The notes beneath the pieces were generated by a model. It saw only the letters and a program-made list of their open reading frames with translations. It was not told where the DNA came from and made no database searches. Positions 32,976 to 46,410 of a DNA stretch of 64,000 bases are shown piece after piece. The stretch is taken from positions 31,941-95,940 of the forward strand of contig CAWLCR010000077.1 of the NCBI GenBank assembly GCA_963855995.1, given 5' to 3'. This DNA comes from Muricea muricata. Its lineage: Eukaryota > Cnidaria > Anthozoa > Malacalcyonacea > Plexauridae. A program made the position numbers and the translations under genes. Every line of letters starts with the position of its first letter. Position 1 is the first letter of the stretch.

Positions 32976-35900
32976 GATTTTAATGAGCTGTTTCTTTAAA
33001 AGCCAAACAAAATAAAGTCTTTTTACTATGTAAAGATTGAGCTCATATGATCCCTATAGAAAATGTTTTTACAGCTCGAAAAACTGTTCCAAACGTCGAA
33101 ACCTCGCAAGGAAATAATTAGTTTTTATACGGATTGAAAGATCAATTTGAAAAAAGTTATGAAATTTCAACATTGAGAGCCACATATTTTTCAGATTGTG
33201 CTTTTAACCTGACAATGTCGAATTGAATAAATATTGTCAACTTCATTTTTCAAACAAAAAATATATGTTGTAGACAAAAAGTAAAACATTTTTTAAGGAA
33301 ATTGTGCAGAGCACGAAATTTCAAAAACAAACCCTTTGAAAATTCTACTTGGTTAAAAAGTTTTCATTTGCAACCACTTGTACCATCGTTTTTAGAAAAG
33401 AGGTGTGCAAAGCTTTCCGCACAAATTATGGTAATTTAGTTGGAATAACTTTTATCCGCCAATCATAATTTTATTTTCTTTATATTAGTCTATATTTTCA
33501 TATCAAAAGAGCTGTCTAATTCATAAAAAATCCTGTAAAAAGTTTTGGGTGCCTAAGTGCCTTTTTACTGATGAAGTTAATATTGGACTAGTTTTTAAGG
33601 ATTTGTCAGAAGTTCAAAAATGTACAGCATTTTTTACATAATAAAAAATATGGTGTAAAAGTATCAAGGCTTTCCATGGAACAAAACACTTTGTTGCCTT
33701 TTAAAGAACTTATAGTTTTAACAATGAAAGAAAATAGACTAAAATGTTGAAATATACAAGGTTGGTCTTGCATTGGAAAGGAAATGCTTTAGGATTGAAT
33801 TTGGTCAATTTTGGAAGATATCGTTGTCAGGTTAGAAACAAATCTCCTTGAAGTATATAAATTTATCTTTACTTACTTGTTGAAAAGACCATGTTTAAAA
33901 GCCATGTAAACTTGTTTTCTTATATTATTATCACTATACTATGGTTACAAAGTGGAACTATTTGAAACGAAAACTCGAACTAAAGCAATGGAAATGAACA
34001 CATAAAATAACAAATTCTTTCAACTGCCAAAACACAAATTCACCACAACCAGAGAATACGAATAGTTCAGGAAAAAATCGAAGTTTATAAGGAAATTTTA
34101 GGTAAGTATAAAAATAAAAATACCATTAAATCTATTTTACTTGATTTAATGCCCAACTACTTTATTTATAAATAGGAAAGACGCGACATTCAACAAACAA
34201 AATTTGGCATGTTAAGAAGTCTGTACAATGTACAATAAAAAAAATCCTCAATATGAGTCAAATGCTTAACTTGACTTATAATCATATAGAGTCATATGAT
34301 ATAGTGATCAGGTATAGTTCTAAAGCTTCAGTTCATCTTGACTCCAAATATTAGTTCCACTTTGCAATATTTTCACCTCAAGCAGTTCAACTTGAAGGTA
34401 GAAAGTTCACTTCAAAAATCACAAAGTATTTTTAACTTTTAGCGTGTATGTAGTTCAACTGGTTCGATTTTGCTCCAATATGTGATTTTCGGATGAACTT
34501 TTTAAACTTCCAAATGAACACTCAAAGTCAACTTAAACAAAAGAAGATTAAGATGGTAAACCAGGAAACAAAATAAATTTTTAAAAATGCTTTTTGATTG
34601 AATTAATAAAAATAATATAATCACTGTTTTGATGCTCAGGCAGGGATATATTTCCCATATATGGATAGTAAAATTAACAGTTTGTGATATAACCACCTCA
34701 ATCTTCATGCTTGTTTAATCAGTATAACATTACAAATTCAAATAATGACAAACTTCTATTGTTTTACAGTATTTGGAACAAATTTTGAATTAAGGTTTTT
34801 TTCAAATTGGTTAAAATAATTTGTCAGAATTGAAATAACTAATTAATGCATTTAGGTCTACAAAAACGGATTAATTTTTCTCCAAAAAAAATTCGAATTT
34901 TCTATTCAGAAATACAGTTAATGGTTAATTTGCTAGGTTGCAAACACTGTCTGGTTTCGAATAATAACCAAATTACATTATTGGACTGTACAACATGTTT
35001 TCTTAAAAAAATGTTGGACATATGAATTTCAATTGATTTATAGTTTGAGTGTATTTCATTTGATGTCTCTGCCTGCAAAATGAATTTGCATTTACAGAAC
35101 ATGCTTAATTGCAATGGGAAATTGATCTGTAGGCATGACATTTTTAACATTAAGTGGAACTATTTAATGCTTCCTCTCGTTTTAGCATTATGTCCCTATC
35201 ACAAAACATACTAATTGGATTGTGGTCAGAACATGTTCCCAAAAAATTAGCTATTAAAAACAATTAATTCAAGTGTTAAGTATGTAGTCATTAATACATT
35301 AATAAAACTTGTACCAAGATTCAATGTTTTGAATATTTTAAAAGGCTTTTTTAAAAGGCCAAAGAAAAATACAACTAATTTCACCAAAAAACATGACTTT
35401 TTTTACTTTTAGAAATCAATGAGTTCACCATTATTTGACTTTTCACCACTAAATTAAAATGCTTTGGGAGCATGCAATTTTCCACGCAAAGTAGTCACAC
35501 AAAATAATGTTCTATTTGGATGAGAATAACTTTACAATGAGGAAACATTATATTCATTGAGTATTTTAGTATATCACAAGTATTTTTGGTGATGGAGAAA
35601 TGAAATCTATTTTTTTAAAACATAAACATAGCCACTTCTTGTGAGAAATACCATACAATACTCCAAGCATCTCAATTTCAAATAATAAAACATGAAAATA
35701 TTAAGACCTTCTGTGCACTTTTCAACAACATTGTCCACTTTCTCATCATTGACCAGCCAGATAATTATTCATAAAACTTTCATTGCACCATCAGTCTAAA
35801 AAGTGTTAAAATATAACTATAAGTTAAGCAAATTAAATTTTGCTTAAATGAGCATAAGTTATTACTCAAATCAGTAGAGTATCTTTGAACCTTTCTGTAA

Positions 35901-37537
35901 GTTAATCAACAATTGACTATCCCTACATGGCACTTGCAGTCAAGAAAAAACTGCAAATATATTTTCATGTGCTTGGTTACTTTTCCAGTTGCCACTTGAA
36001 ATGGAAGCCATTCAGATATGCAAACCTCTGAAACTTGACACAACCAAGCTGCATTCATTTACTGTAATGTCACACAATTAGGATTACACGAAATGTGGAT
36101 GTTTTTACATTTTATTAACTGCCTTTTTGCTTCAGGGAAAGCCACTCTACTGATTTTTGTAATATTTCATTTTACTGGGAGGGCAAATCACCAGAACAAT
36201 ACATATCAATTACTGTGTATCTGTATTACCTAACACACGCAGTCAACTTTGCCTGCCAGATGAAACAGGAGTACCCAGAGAAACCCACAATGTTTAGCAA
36301 ATCTTTGGCTCGTAAATACTCTTTTCACATGAATACTTGGCAGCTATTTTATGGGTTCTTTCCAAGTTAATTGCAGGGTAAATTTAAAATTAAATGGATC
36401 AGAACAGAAAATTATGGTGCTTTATAATTGGCAAATTTACTGCTCAAAAATACACAGAATTTTGTTACAAACCAACGCGAAAACTAACAGCAGATTTGAT
36501 CTAAACTGCAGTTTTTACTTCGACAATCAGACATAGCGTGACAAGGTATTCTTTAATAACACACGTACAAATTACAAACTTTGCATGTTCAAATATTTCG
36601 TTAAAATCAGCTTTGACTGCCACAAAATTTATATATGTCATAGTCAAAGATACTCTGCTACAGCTACTGGTAAAAGATAAAGCATATTACCTTGAAATAA
36701 AGGCAGGATTGCTTGGATATCTTGGATGAAATGCGAGCGATTTCTGCATGCTATTCTGGTCAAAATTGAAATTTGGGAAGTCCGTTCCGACTTGCCGACG
36801 AGCAAATCCGACGTTGTGCGTAAGCAAGTCAATGGCTCTGAGCAATACGCCTTTTGGTCGATAAAAACATAGATATAGTAGGCCCTGAGCATTGAGTTCT
36901 ATTATATCTGGAGAGAGCACGCCAATCTCTGTTCAGTCAAGCAGTTGAAGCCAAAAACATGGCGGATTTCTGACGAATCATCACCATCTCACGCCATTTG
37001 ACGCCATATCTATGGCAACGGCTAAAGGTAGTAACCGCTAGCCAGGCTCAATTTTGAGCCCGCGGCAGTTTTCACACCCCCTGGATGTTATGTTGATCTT
37101 TTTCGCAGTGAATTTTTTTGTCAATGAGAATGATTTTGATGAATTTTTTGGGACTTTTACGATTTATTCAAAGATGTACAAGTTATCCATTGTATACTTG
37201 GCCTTGGACAGGACCGGAACGGAAAATTAATAAAGTCTTGGAAATATCGACAATTGAAAGATTTTTGAGGTGATGGGGATTGGGGAACGCCAGCCTGAAT
37301 TATTTGAAGTTTTGTATTTAACAGGTATTTGAAAATTAGAGTTTCTTTCTTTTAAGTTTATTTTTTCAATTTTCATGTTCAATGTTTCCTATATAAAATT
37401 TGTAAGCTTGACGCCTGAATATACTCTACAGTCTTACAATGAATCTACAGATTTATGTTATGTATAACTTGGATCAGTTGGATGCAGAAAGTTGAAATTG
37501 CCTTCTGGTATATTTTATATCTTTGAATTATAAAAAC
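32976..37537. other. AT-rich intergenic stretch
   Basis: I recognise no gene, RNA or complete mobile element here. The open frames are short, AT-driven and lack supporting splice or start context. Confidence 0.4.
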
Positions 37538-37685
37538 AGGGTCCTGAAGGGCAAGGGCTACTAATCCCGTTGTCGTAGTGCACAAAATTTTCTATTGTTT
37601 TGTGGAAATTCCCAGTGCATGGAATCCTATTTTCCCAGCAAAAATATGCAATTCCCAGCTCCCAGTTTACCCAGTTCAGGACCCT
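37538..37685. mobile_element. Small MITE with AGGGTCCTGAA ends
   Basis: AGGGTCCTGAAGGGCAAGGG at the left and TTCAGGACCCT at the right form short inverted ends around about 125 bp without coding capacity. Confidence 0.35.
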
Positions 37686-38847
37686 CTAAAAATCTCATAT
37701 TTCTGCCAAATTAGCTCTTTTATTCAGGTACATTGACTCACAGTTTGTAAAGCTAACCACCCTGTATGCAGTGAGACAGTAAAATACATAGAAGTTTAAA
37801 TATAGAAGTGCATTATATCTTTTCTACTCTGGCACAAATTGACACATATGTCTGCAAAAAAAACACATCTCACCTTGATTTGTGGGTCCTATGCATTTTT
37901 AAGGAAGGGGAGTCATAGTCATCATTCCTAATGCAATTTTCTACTGATTTCAATGAATCCTATGTCCAACTACCATCCCCTGAGTGATGACAATGTGCAT
38001 CATCTCACATCCTTTCTTGTCAATGTTATGTTTTTGTTTCTAGTGAACACTGTAAATTTGACACCTGGTTTGTACAGACTCTTACCTGTTGTTTTTGTAT
38101 TCTAGGGGAATGTCAAAAATACATGCAAAATGTGTCTTGAAGATAGCATTTATGAAGAAAATTGGAGACAGCATTAATGCAGGACTAATTTTGAACTTTT
38201 TTAATTTGGCTTTTTACATGTATCATTACTAGCTTAACATTAACAATGTAACTTTAAGAATAGTAGTGACTACTGTACAATATAGAATTTGACATTTTAT
38301 TAAATTATTCATCATATCATAGATATGACATGATAAAATTTCTGTCTCTGTTGTTTTACATATGTATGCTTTATGCCATGTTGAGGTGAGGTTCTTACAG
38401 TAGATAGGTCCTACAAAATAAGAAAACATTAACAAGTATATAAGTATATTGTAGTACATTTTTGCCTTTACACCACAAGGATACACAAAGAAAAGCAAAT
38501 GCCTTTATTCTATAAGGGTGGAACTATCAAGGATTCTTAAATACTGATAAGTCAATGATATTTACAATTATATAATTGTACAATTTTATTTTTACAGAGT
38601 GGACCCATTCAGTACTGGGCCCATGTATTTGGTCTTGAAATGTCAAATTTTCAAATTTTCTACGCACATGCAGTCAACTATTGTATCTTTAAAAGGCATC
38701 AATGCCTAGTACAAAACATGCAGTTTTCTGGACCCTGTCACTTCTAAATTTCTTCTGATTGTTAATGTAAAGTGTGAGTTACCTTGGTGCATTTGGAAAA
38801 CAAAACCTCTTATGACATGTGTCCTGGATATTTTCCCTTTTCTACAG

Positions 38848-39054
38848 CTGACATTCTTCTCAGGTATTGGGTTTGCACATACTGGCAGGTACAAACCTAA
38901 AACAAAGCGAGTGTGTACTTTGTTTAAATCTTCTGGTAGTATCTACTTTCTAGATAAGCAACTTAGCCGAAAAGAGTTGCATAAAGATGCTGCTGAGTCC
39001 TGGAAAGTCTGGCTAACATATGCAACAGCCTTCAGCAAAACAAAACGAAGCTAG
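38848..39054 (+). CDS. Possible 3'-terminal coding exon, unknown protein
   Basis: After a good acceptor (TTTTCCCTTTTCTACAG) a frame of 68 codons reads LTFFSGIGFAHTGRYKPKTK and ends AFSKTKRS at TAG. AATAAA follows at 39056. Composition looks coding (basic, few rare biases), but I recognise no family and find no convincing upstream exon. It could equally be a transposon remnant or a chance frame. Confidence 0.3.
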   Translation: MTFFSGIGFAHTGRYKPKTKRVCTLFKSSGSIYFLDKQLSRKELHKDAAESWKVWLTYATAFSKTKRS

Positions 39055-39055
39055 C

Positions 39056-39061
39056 AATAAA
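39056..39061 (+). terminator. AATAAA just after candidate exon stop
   Basis: A canonical AATAAA begins 2 nt after the TAG at 39052-39054. It supports the exon call only weakly, because AATAAA is common in such AT-rich DNA. Confidence 0.25.
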
Positions 39062-39492
39062 AGTACGATGCTCAGAAAAAGAAAAACTATGTCAATAATA
39101 TTTAACCGTTTGTATATAAGATCTAACGGGATCTAAAAACAATTTATTATCAAACAAGACAAACATCGAAGCGTGTTGCCGTATCTGTATTAAAATCGTA
39201 CGCAAAATACAAAGTACATGTTGTGTGAAACATACCTGAAAGAGGAATTCCCCAACATTTATAGCAGATTCTTGCTCCGACAAGTAAGGCAAGCACCTTT
39301 TTTCACCGTTAAGCAAATGTAGTATAAAAATATATTCAAAGAAATCAAAATATTTTAAGATTATTTCTTTTTTCTCGCTATCTCGTAAACAATTTTTTGT
39401 TAAAAACCAGGGGGGCGAAGAGCTTTGTCGGACGTATAGCATCGCATTTTGGGTCAGTGGTAGCTACCTGTAGCCGGGATCCATATACATAG

Positions 39493-41372
39493 TAGGTCTA
39501 GATTGCTGACTCATAGAATCGGAGGCGTGACCTGTACGATAAATCCAAGATGGCGCGGGAACCGGGCAAAAAACTATAAGACTCTACAGGGAAATCCATG
39601 TTTTTCGCGATTTAAAACGTCTCGTTGCTTGGAATCGCTTCGAATCAACATTTTTTGGAAACAACTAATTATTGCGGAAGTTTTGAGCACTATTTGTGTA
39701 ATTTCTGCTGAATTCCTCGTGAAAATCTCGCTCGTGAAATGTGTTGTGAATTGGTCACTTGGTCAATTCGAGACATTTGTTGTCCAAAATATGTATTTTT
39801 GACCGGCTTTGGCCTCTTGGGTGTTATTGTGACATACAGCTATCCTAAATTGAACATTTACAAAACGATGGAGCAAGATCTTCGCGTACAAATCGATTGT
39901 TTGCTTGATTTGTGTGGTGTGTGATACCTGATACGTTAGAAATAGTTACTACATAGATACGACTTCAAGCCAACGTACTGTTTTCGAACTTCAAAGACGG
40001 ATAGGTTATCAAGTAAATATTGTTTGAATCATGTAATATGCATTACCAAAATATAATCGAAAACTGGTGCTACAGCTGCTAGTTTCGTTCGTGTGAATCG
40101 TGTGTGAAATGTGGGTAGAATTAACTGAACAATCCACAGTTTAATGACCGAAATTTTTTTATTTGAATTTAAACTATATGTTTACTTTAAAATTAACATA
40201 ATGCTAAAGTTTGGCATACTTTTGCATACACTGTACATAGAATGCAACATGCACCTGCTTGCTAGCTTGTGCAACATTGGAGCAAAGTCTGCAAACATGC
40301 GAGTATGGTAAAGCAATATTCTAATGCCCATTTGCTATATTCCAATGAACAATTAGTCGTGATTATTAATGGAATAATTCATGAAGAAATCTGCACAAAT
40401 CATCAGAAAATCTAGGCTAACCTGCCAACTGTGCTCAATATTGATAATGATAAATTGATGATGATAAATTTATTTACTGAGTCTGAGGGTCATCAACTAA
40501 ACTGAACCCAGACCACCTGATTAGACTCTAGAAGTTTTCTACATTTCTGCGCAAAATTCTCTGGTGAAAAGGATCTTTTATGCGCAAAATAAAACTTTTC
40601 AGTCTGGGTAGTTTGCACACACTCAACACAAATTTAACCTAATTAAGCCTAATTAAGCGTGAAAGACATTGTATGAAGTGAACACAAATAACGTTAGAAT
40701 AATTTTCAAATTGGCAACGTCAAAAAATGTATCATCTTGCTCCATAGATTCATCGACACAGTGTGACACTGCATTACAGTATACATGATTGTAAATGAAA
40801 ATCACACACCACACGAATCAAGCGAATAATCGATTTGTACGCGAACATCTTGCTCCATCGTTTTGTAAATGTTTGATTTAGGATAGCTGTAGGTCACAAT
40901 AACACCCAAAAGGCCAAATCCGGTCAAAAATACATATTTTGGACAACAAATGTCTCGAACTGACCAAGTGACCAATTCACAACACATTTCACGAGCGAGA
41001 TTTTCACGAGGAATTCAACCAGAAATTATACAAATTTTGCTCAAAACTTCTGCAATAATTAGTTGTTTCCAAAAAATGTTGATTCGAAGCGACTCTAAGC
41101 AACGAGACGTTTTAAATCGCGAAAAACATGGATTTCCCTGTAGAGTCTCATAGTTTTTTGCCCGGTTCCCGCGCCATCTTGGATTTATCATACAGGTCAC
41201 GCCTACGCAATAGTAATTATACTATGAGTCAGCGGTTACAATTCCATGACACGCAATAATACAGACTGATTGGTCGTTCTTATAAGAGCGACAAATTTGA
41301 TTGGTCGTGCTCATTTCATGACTGTCTTATTGCGTGTCATGGAATTGTAACCGAGTCAGCAATCTAGACCTA
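39493..41372. mobile_element. 1.9-kb element with 0.43-kb inverted repeats, one arm carrying a nested MITE
   Basis: Left arm 39493-39924 and right arm 40801-41372 are inverted copies starting TAGGTCTAGATTGCTGAC. Each arm carries mirrored open frames (RFKTSRCLESLRINIFWKQL and neighbours) with no recognised function. The central 0.88 kb has no transposase. The right arm is longer only because of the nested insertion at 41233-41353. Confidence 0.7.
41233..41353. mobile_element. 121-bp MITE with perfect 6-bp target-site duplication
   Basis: The ends CGGTTACAATTCCATGACAC and its exact inverse are flanked by AGTCAG at 41227-41232 and 41354-41359. The other arm of the host element (39500-39520) shows the empty site with one AGTCAG, proving an insertion. 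Confidence 0.8.
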
Positions 41373-42238
41373 CACACTATATCTATGCCGGGAACCAATC
41401 GGGAACTAATTTTGCAAATCGCCGCCATTAAAATGGCTTCAAAGATGGCGGCGCGTGCTTTCTCCAGATGTAATAAAGCTCAGTGGCCCTGAGTAGGCCC
41501 TAGTAGCCATTGAACTATAATAGATCTGGAACGATAACTTCTGACTTTGAAGCTATGATTGGCTGAAGCCGGCGCGCTGGGTATCAACTTTCAAAAAGAC
41601 TGGGGAGAGGTCGGATTCGATTTTCGAGGAATGAGAATTTTTTCACAAGCAAAATAAACACACGGGCAAAAAAAGGCGACTGGAAATTCAAAAAGTCGTC
41701 CCTAAATCGCCTTTTCCTTGCGCTTCACTTTTGCAGTGTTTGCTCGAGTTTATCGTCTCCGGCTATAAAAATTTCCCAATGGCATTAGTTACTAGGCATT
41801 TGACAGACATACAAATTAAAATATGTCGAGAAATCAAAGGTACGTAAGTACATTTTTTATACGTACTAGCTACATTTTGGTTTTTGTTTTATTTATAAAG
41901 TTTTTTATCTAATGACAACTGTGTATGCACATTTAAATGAACGTATTTCGACTACGGAACAAAAACTAAAGAAAAAAGAGTTTTGTAGAAGTCTGAAGAC
42001 ATGCGATGTTTTCAGTTACATCCATAGCTATATTTTTTCGTATTTTTTGCGACACTTTGCTTACTGTTTTAAATCTATCTCGTGTTCCAACAAAAAACGC
42101 ATACTGTACAAAATATGAATTCCCAAATATATAAGCAGATATGTATACCAAAGATTTTGTTTACAGAGCTATTTTGGTAGGCTTCTGCGAGCAAAATATA
42201 CGTAAAGTACGTACCGTTTTACTGCACGCGTGGAGGGA

Positions 42239-42335
42239 CTTCGATCGATCGTGTTGGCAATGGTCGATCGATCGTGTTGGCAATGGTCGATCGATCGTGT
42301 TGGCAATGGTCGATCAATCGTGTTGACAATATCAA
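42239..42335 (+). repeat. 23-bp minisatellite, about four copies
   Basis: The unit GATCGATCGTGTTGGCAATGGTC is repeated three times almost exactly and then decays (GATCAATCGTGTTGACAATATC). Confidence 0.75.
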
Positions 42336-42429
42336 GAAAGCAGGGTACAACGCGTGTTTCATACAGCGTATATGGTAATATATATATGCTAAGATCTTGG
42401 CATGCTTGTGATAGGCGATTCGAAGTGGC

Positions 42430-45010
42430 GCCCACACACTCTCAAGATGGTTGCGAAGACAAATGAAATGCTTGGTATCCTCAAACGATCATGCTTTGAC
42501 ATTAATCACATCCAGTTCAGGCGGACCCTGTATGTAACGCTCGTTAAATCTCAACTTATTTAATGGAGCGAAGTATCGTGCCGTCCGAATAAAAGTTATC
42601 TCTCAGAGAAAATAGAAAGAATTCAAAGAAGAGCAACGCCGTGCACAACCTCGCAAGCCAGGGTCTTTACCTACGCCCGGCGCTGCGACAAAGACCCTGG
42701 TTCAGGCTGGTCACGTGACTCTTTCAAAAACCTTCTGCTTGGTGGGGTGAGGAAAGTATCAAATTACATGCTTCCACATACAAGCGATACATTTCAAATG
42801 CAAGGAGCGAGATGAGATGGTTGCGAACAACAACATGAATTTTCTGATCTAAAATTATGTACTTTTCTCTTTTTTTGTCCGTATTTCTTGTCAGCGTTTG
42901 AACTCTAAAAGCTTGAGTATTTCAATGACAGTTTGAGTGTTAATTAAGCTGGGCTTGGGCAACTGGCATTAGCACGCGATCGCGTAAGTTTATATTAGAT
43001 CTGTCTTTCGTTGCCGTGTTTGTTTTAAAAGACATTAAAATGGCCTCTCACTGTTGCTTTATTCGTTTATATCATATACATTCATGACCTCTGAATTATT
43101 TCATTAAATTGTGTGTGCACCGATGCAAATATTTAGTGTACGCGCAGAGTGTACGCCGTACGCGTATCATGTCTATCATCAATAAAGATCAAATTGCCAA
43201 GGGCATATAATTAGATGAGCCATGAGTGACTTTACAAAACTCTCAATGACCATGTAAAACTACTATGTTAAAACTACCTTGAAACTACTGGATTACTGAT
43301 TTAAAAATGGCGACAACTGTATCACAGAGGAATTCTAGTGCATGAAATAAATATGAAAATGGGAATGTCCAACACAGGCCCCATGGAGTAAAATATATTT
43401 CACCTTTTGTAACTGATATTTGCACATAATATAATTTCTATATTATATTTTTATATATACATATTCTTTTTATCATTTGTTAGTTTTGACCCCGTGAATC
43501 GAGCAACAAAATAACAGCAATGTAAGAGTTAAAGTAAGAAATAATGAGGCCCTTCTAGGGTAAATTTAGCACAATCGCGGGCTATAGCGACAGCGCCATA
43601 GACCATAGTCAATACTGTCATAATCATATATAAGGGGGAAGCAATTAAAATTTTCGAAAGAGACATAGCATTGTTTTCGAGAAGCGACACATAGCATATC
43701 TTGAAAATCAGACGAGTAACATCCACACTTCCCTACCAGGACCACAATATGTATATACATATATGAACAGAAATTTTACACAGACAATTATTATGTAACA
43801 TAAGTTACACACTATTTACAGCACTACCTCTATAGATATTCCTCGTTTAATAATGTGCAAGTACTGTATTCCTGTATTTGTCATTTATTTTCTACATGTA
43901 AAGTAATACTACATATCCATACATATCGCATAGTGCATAGAGGATGACTGGATCAACTAAAAAATTGTAGTGTTAAAAATACACGTATAGACGAGCCTTT
44001 GACTTATCTTTGAAAAATTCTTCTTGGCTTTATAGTAAAGTCGATAATATGGATGTATCTCCTCGCCGTGATATGTTTTTCGTCGCCTGGTCGCCGCGAT
44101 GCACAGTTGACATTTGTTTACAAATTTTGCCGTCGCTTGCGGTAATTCTTTCTATATATTTCCACAGAAATTTCGCAGTAATATAAATCCAGACTCTCAA
44201 TAATAAATGCGTCCTTTGGTATCAGTGATAGTATACAGACTGCAAACGCCGTCAATACGACCCCAAAGCCAATATTACAGGATTATTTTCTCTTCGACAC
44301 TAGTACAATTTACATTGCGGCGATGCGTAATCTTTTGAAATCTGATCCACGTTTGTGTTTCATGTGAGCTTGAGCTTTCATGCATAGAAAATAATGACCC
44401 CGCCAGCAAAAGTGCAATTTTTGATGAGCTTTCTTAGCAATTTGACCAATTTCTTGTTGAAAAAAATTTCATTGAACACGAGAAATGCATTCATAAGCCA
44501 CTCTACCACCCCTCCCCAATAAAATAAACGTCGCTAATTAAAAATATCCCAGATTTTGGTGTGTCACGTGACCAGCCTGAACCAGGGTCTTTGTCGCAGC
44601 GCCGGGCGTAGGTAAAGACCCTGGCTTGCGAAGTTGCGCCGTGCATACTAAAAAAGAAACTTGGAGAAAAAGCTACGAGCAGCGTTTAATGCGACTTAAT
44701 TAAATTCCACTTGTATGCGACAAGGAACAAAAGATTTGATATTTTTCTATAAATGTATGTTTTTGATACATCACATCATGCTAAAGTCACAACAGGAAGT
44801 CACGCGCGGCCATCTTTGGCCTTTTGAAAACACAAGCATGCAAAACAAATACATTTCAAAATTAATTCGTACTCAATGACGAATACTTAAACTGTGGAAC
44901 TATGTTTGTAAATCTGCTCTTTCAGATTGTTATGGAACTGTCTCTTCTTTTAAATCATCATCAACTCAATAAATTAAACCAAATTGACTAAAATATATGT
45001 AATATGTTTC
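42430..45010 (+). pseudogene. LINE reverse transcriptase C-terminal fragment, split by a foldback element
   Basis: The left piece (about 42430-42645) reads KMVAKTNEMLGILKRSC and FRRTLYVTLVKSQL, then IERIQRRATPC. The right piece (from 44637) resumes ILKKKLGE and, after a frame change, YEQRLMRLN, then LWNYVCKSALSD. These match the thumb/C-terminal part of non-LTR ORF2 (CR1/L2 type). Frameshifts and stops show it was decaying, and the element at 42646-44636 sits inside it. Confidence 0.6.
42646..44636. mobile_element. 1,991-bp foldback element with 9-bp target duplication
   Basis: It is bounded by CGCCGTGCA on both sides (42637-42645, 44637-44645). The ends read CAACCTCGCAAGCCAGGGTC / CAACTTCGCAAGCCAGGGTC in inverted orientation and continue about 75 bp. 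Each end itself contains a palindrome (CCAGGGTCTTT ... AAAGACCCTGG). No transposase lies inside. A 9-bp duplication is typical of Mutator-like (MULE) elements; that class is an inference. Confidence 0.75.
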
Positions 45011-45469
45011 AGGCCTTCAATCAGAACAATTCATTCTTTGTCTTTTTCGTTCAATCTCTTTCTTATCTTTCTTGGTGTTTTTTTTAGTGAACACCTAGCA
45101 TAGTCTCGATTGTGTTAGTAGATTGTTTAGTTGTTTTATGTTTTATAATGTTGTACTATGTTGTTGATGTCTTATGCTGTATTACGTGTCATGGCGTGTA
45201 CTACTTTTTATACCGAAATTCTTTGCTTACTGTGGGCGACAAACGCAATGGAAGTAATAAGGAAAAAGTAATTGGAATAAGTTATTTCCCTGGTCACAGA
45301 GTGGGTTGTCGAATAACGTCCACGCCATCATACGAAGTTGTTATTTCAAACTTTTACTGGTAAGACCGTGTATTGAAGAAGAATAAGAATTTATTGAATA
45401 AGAATTTAATGACATAATTCTATACGACATGATTGACGTGAAGAATTCCCACGTGCCTAGTTATTGCCA

Positions 45470-45740
45470 TTAAACTGAGCAATTCCCTGATAAAAAAATT
45501 ATTGCTAACCTATAGAATTTACGTCATATAAATTATCCGTGACATAAATTATTGCTAACCTGAGGAATTACGTGATATAAATTATCGCTAACCTGAAGAA
45601 TTCCGTTGCGTAAATTTTGCTAATAACCTGAAGAATTCCGTCATAAAAGTCATTGCTAACCAGAATTCCGTGCTATGAATTTTTCCTGACCTAAGGAATT
45701 CAGTGAAATTATATATCCTAACCCTGAGGAATTACACATA
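45470..45740 (+). repeat. Degenerate tandem repeat, about seven units
   Basis: Variants of TTGCTAACCTGAAGAATTCCG followed by TAAATT-type spacers recur every 35-50 bp. No open frame is kept. Confidence 0.55.
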
Positions 45741-45897
45741 CCTTATACATGTAGGACTAGGACCAACATTGTAGCTTCATTTGTGTCGTTGTTGATATCG
45801 GAGCCAGTATCGTCCACTGAAGCATGTCGATCCTGACCATACAACTCTCGGATATACTCATTCGCTTTCATTGCATGCTGCGTTGAAAAACATTATT

Positions 45898-45925
45898 ACT
45901 CCGCCTGCCGTAGGCGAGGCGGAGT
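45898..45925. repeat. 28-bp G+C-rich hairpin
   Basis: ACTCCGCCT and AGGCGGAGT form a perfect stem around GCCGTAGGCG in otherwise AT-rich DNA. Possibly a MITE terminus. Confidence 0.35.
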
Positions 45926-46099
45926 TTTAAATTCGTCCCGTTTCTGTTTTTTCTTTTTATTTTTTTTCGGTGTCACAAGTCGGTGCAGCGTTCATGGCTG
46001 ATACCGCTGGACACAAGCCGCGTGAACCGACCTAAACACGGCGTTTAAACTCAATTTCTAGCGGAATATGTCAACAACACACGCATGCTAGAACATCTA

Positions 46100-46410
46100 A
46101 ACCGCAAGAAGGTTTTACGTGCAAAGATTTTCATGCAAAATGTTTTAAAACGACAAATTCCACCACGAAACTTTACCGAGGAGCGATGTATCGCGGTGAA
46201 GTTTTGAGAGCGTGTTTCCGTCATTTTCTGTTGTGTTTCCACTTAGCAAATTTGCAAATTTCTACACAAGAATCAAACGCAAATTCTACTGAAATATCTA
46301 CATACAAAACACAATTTTTAACATGTAATAGTGAACAAAAAGGGACAGGAAGGTTCTTTATTAAAATTGCTCCAGAAATGTTTTAAAACGGCAAATTTTG
46401 ATAGACTCCA
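46100..46410 (+). repeat. Fragments related to the LINE region at 20.8 kb
   Basis: ACCGCAAGAAGGTTTTACG, then TGCAAAATGTTTTAAAACGAC, resembles 20790-20866; a further partial copy (GAAATGTTTTAAAACGGCAA) is near 46377. Too degraded to translate. Confidence 0.3.
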
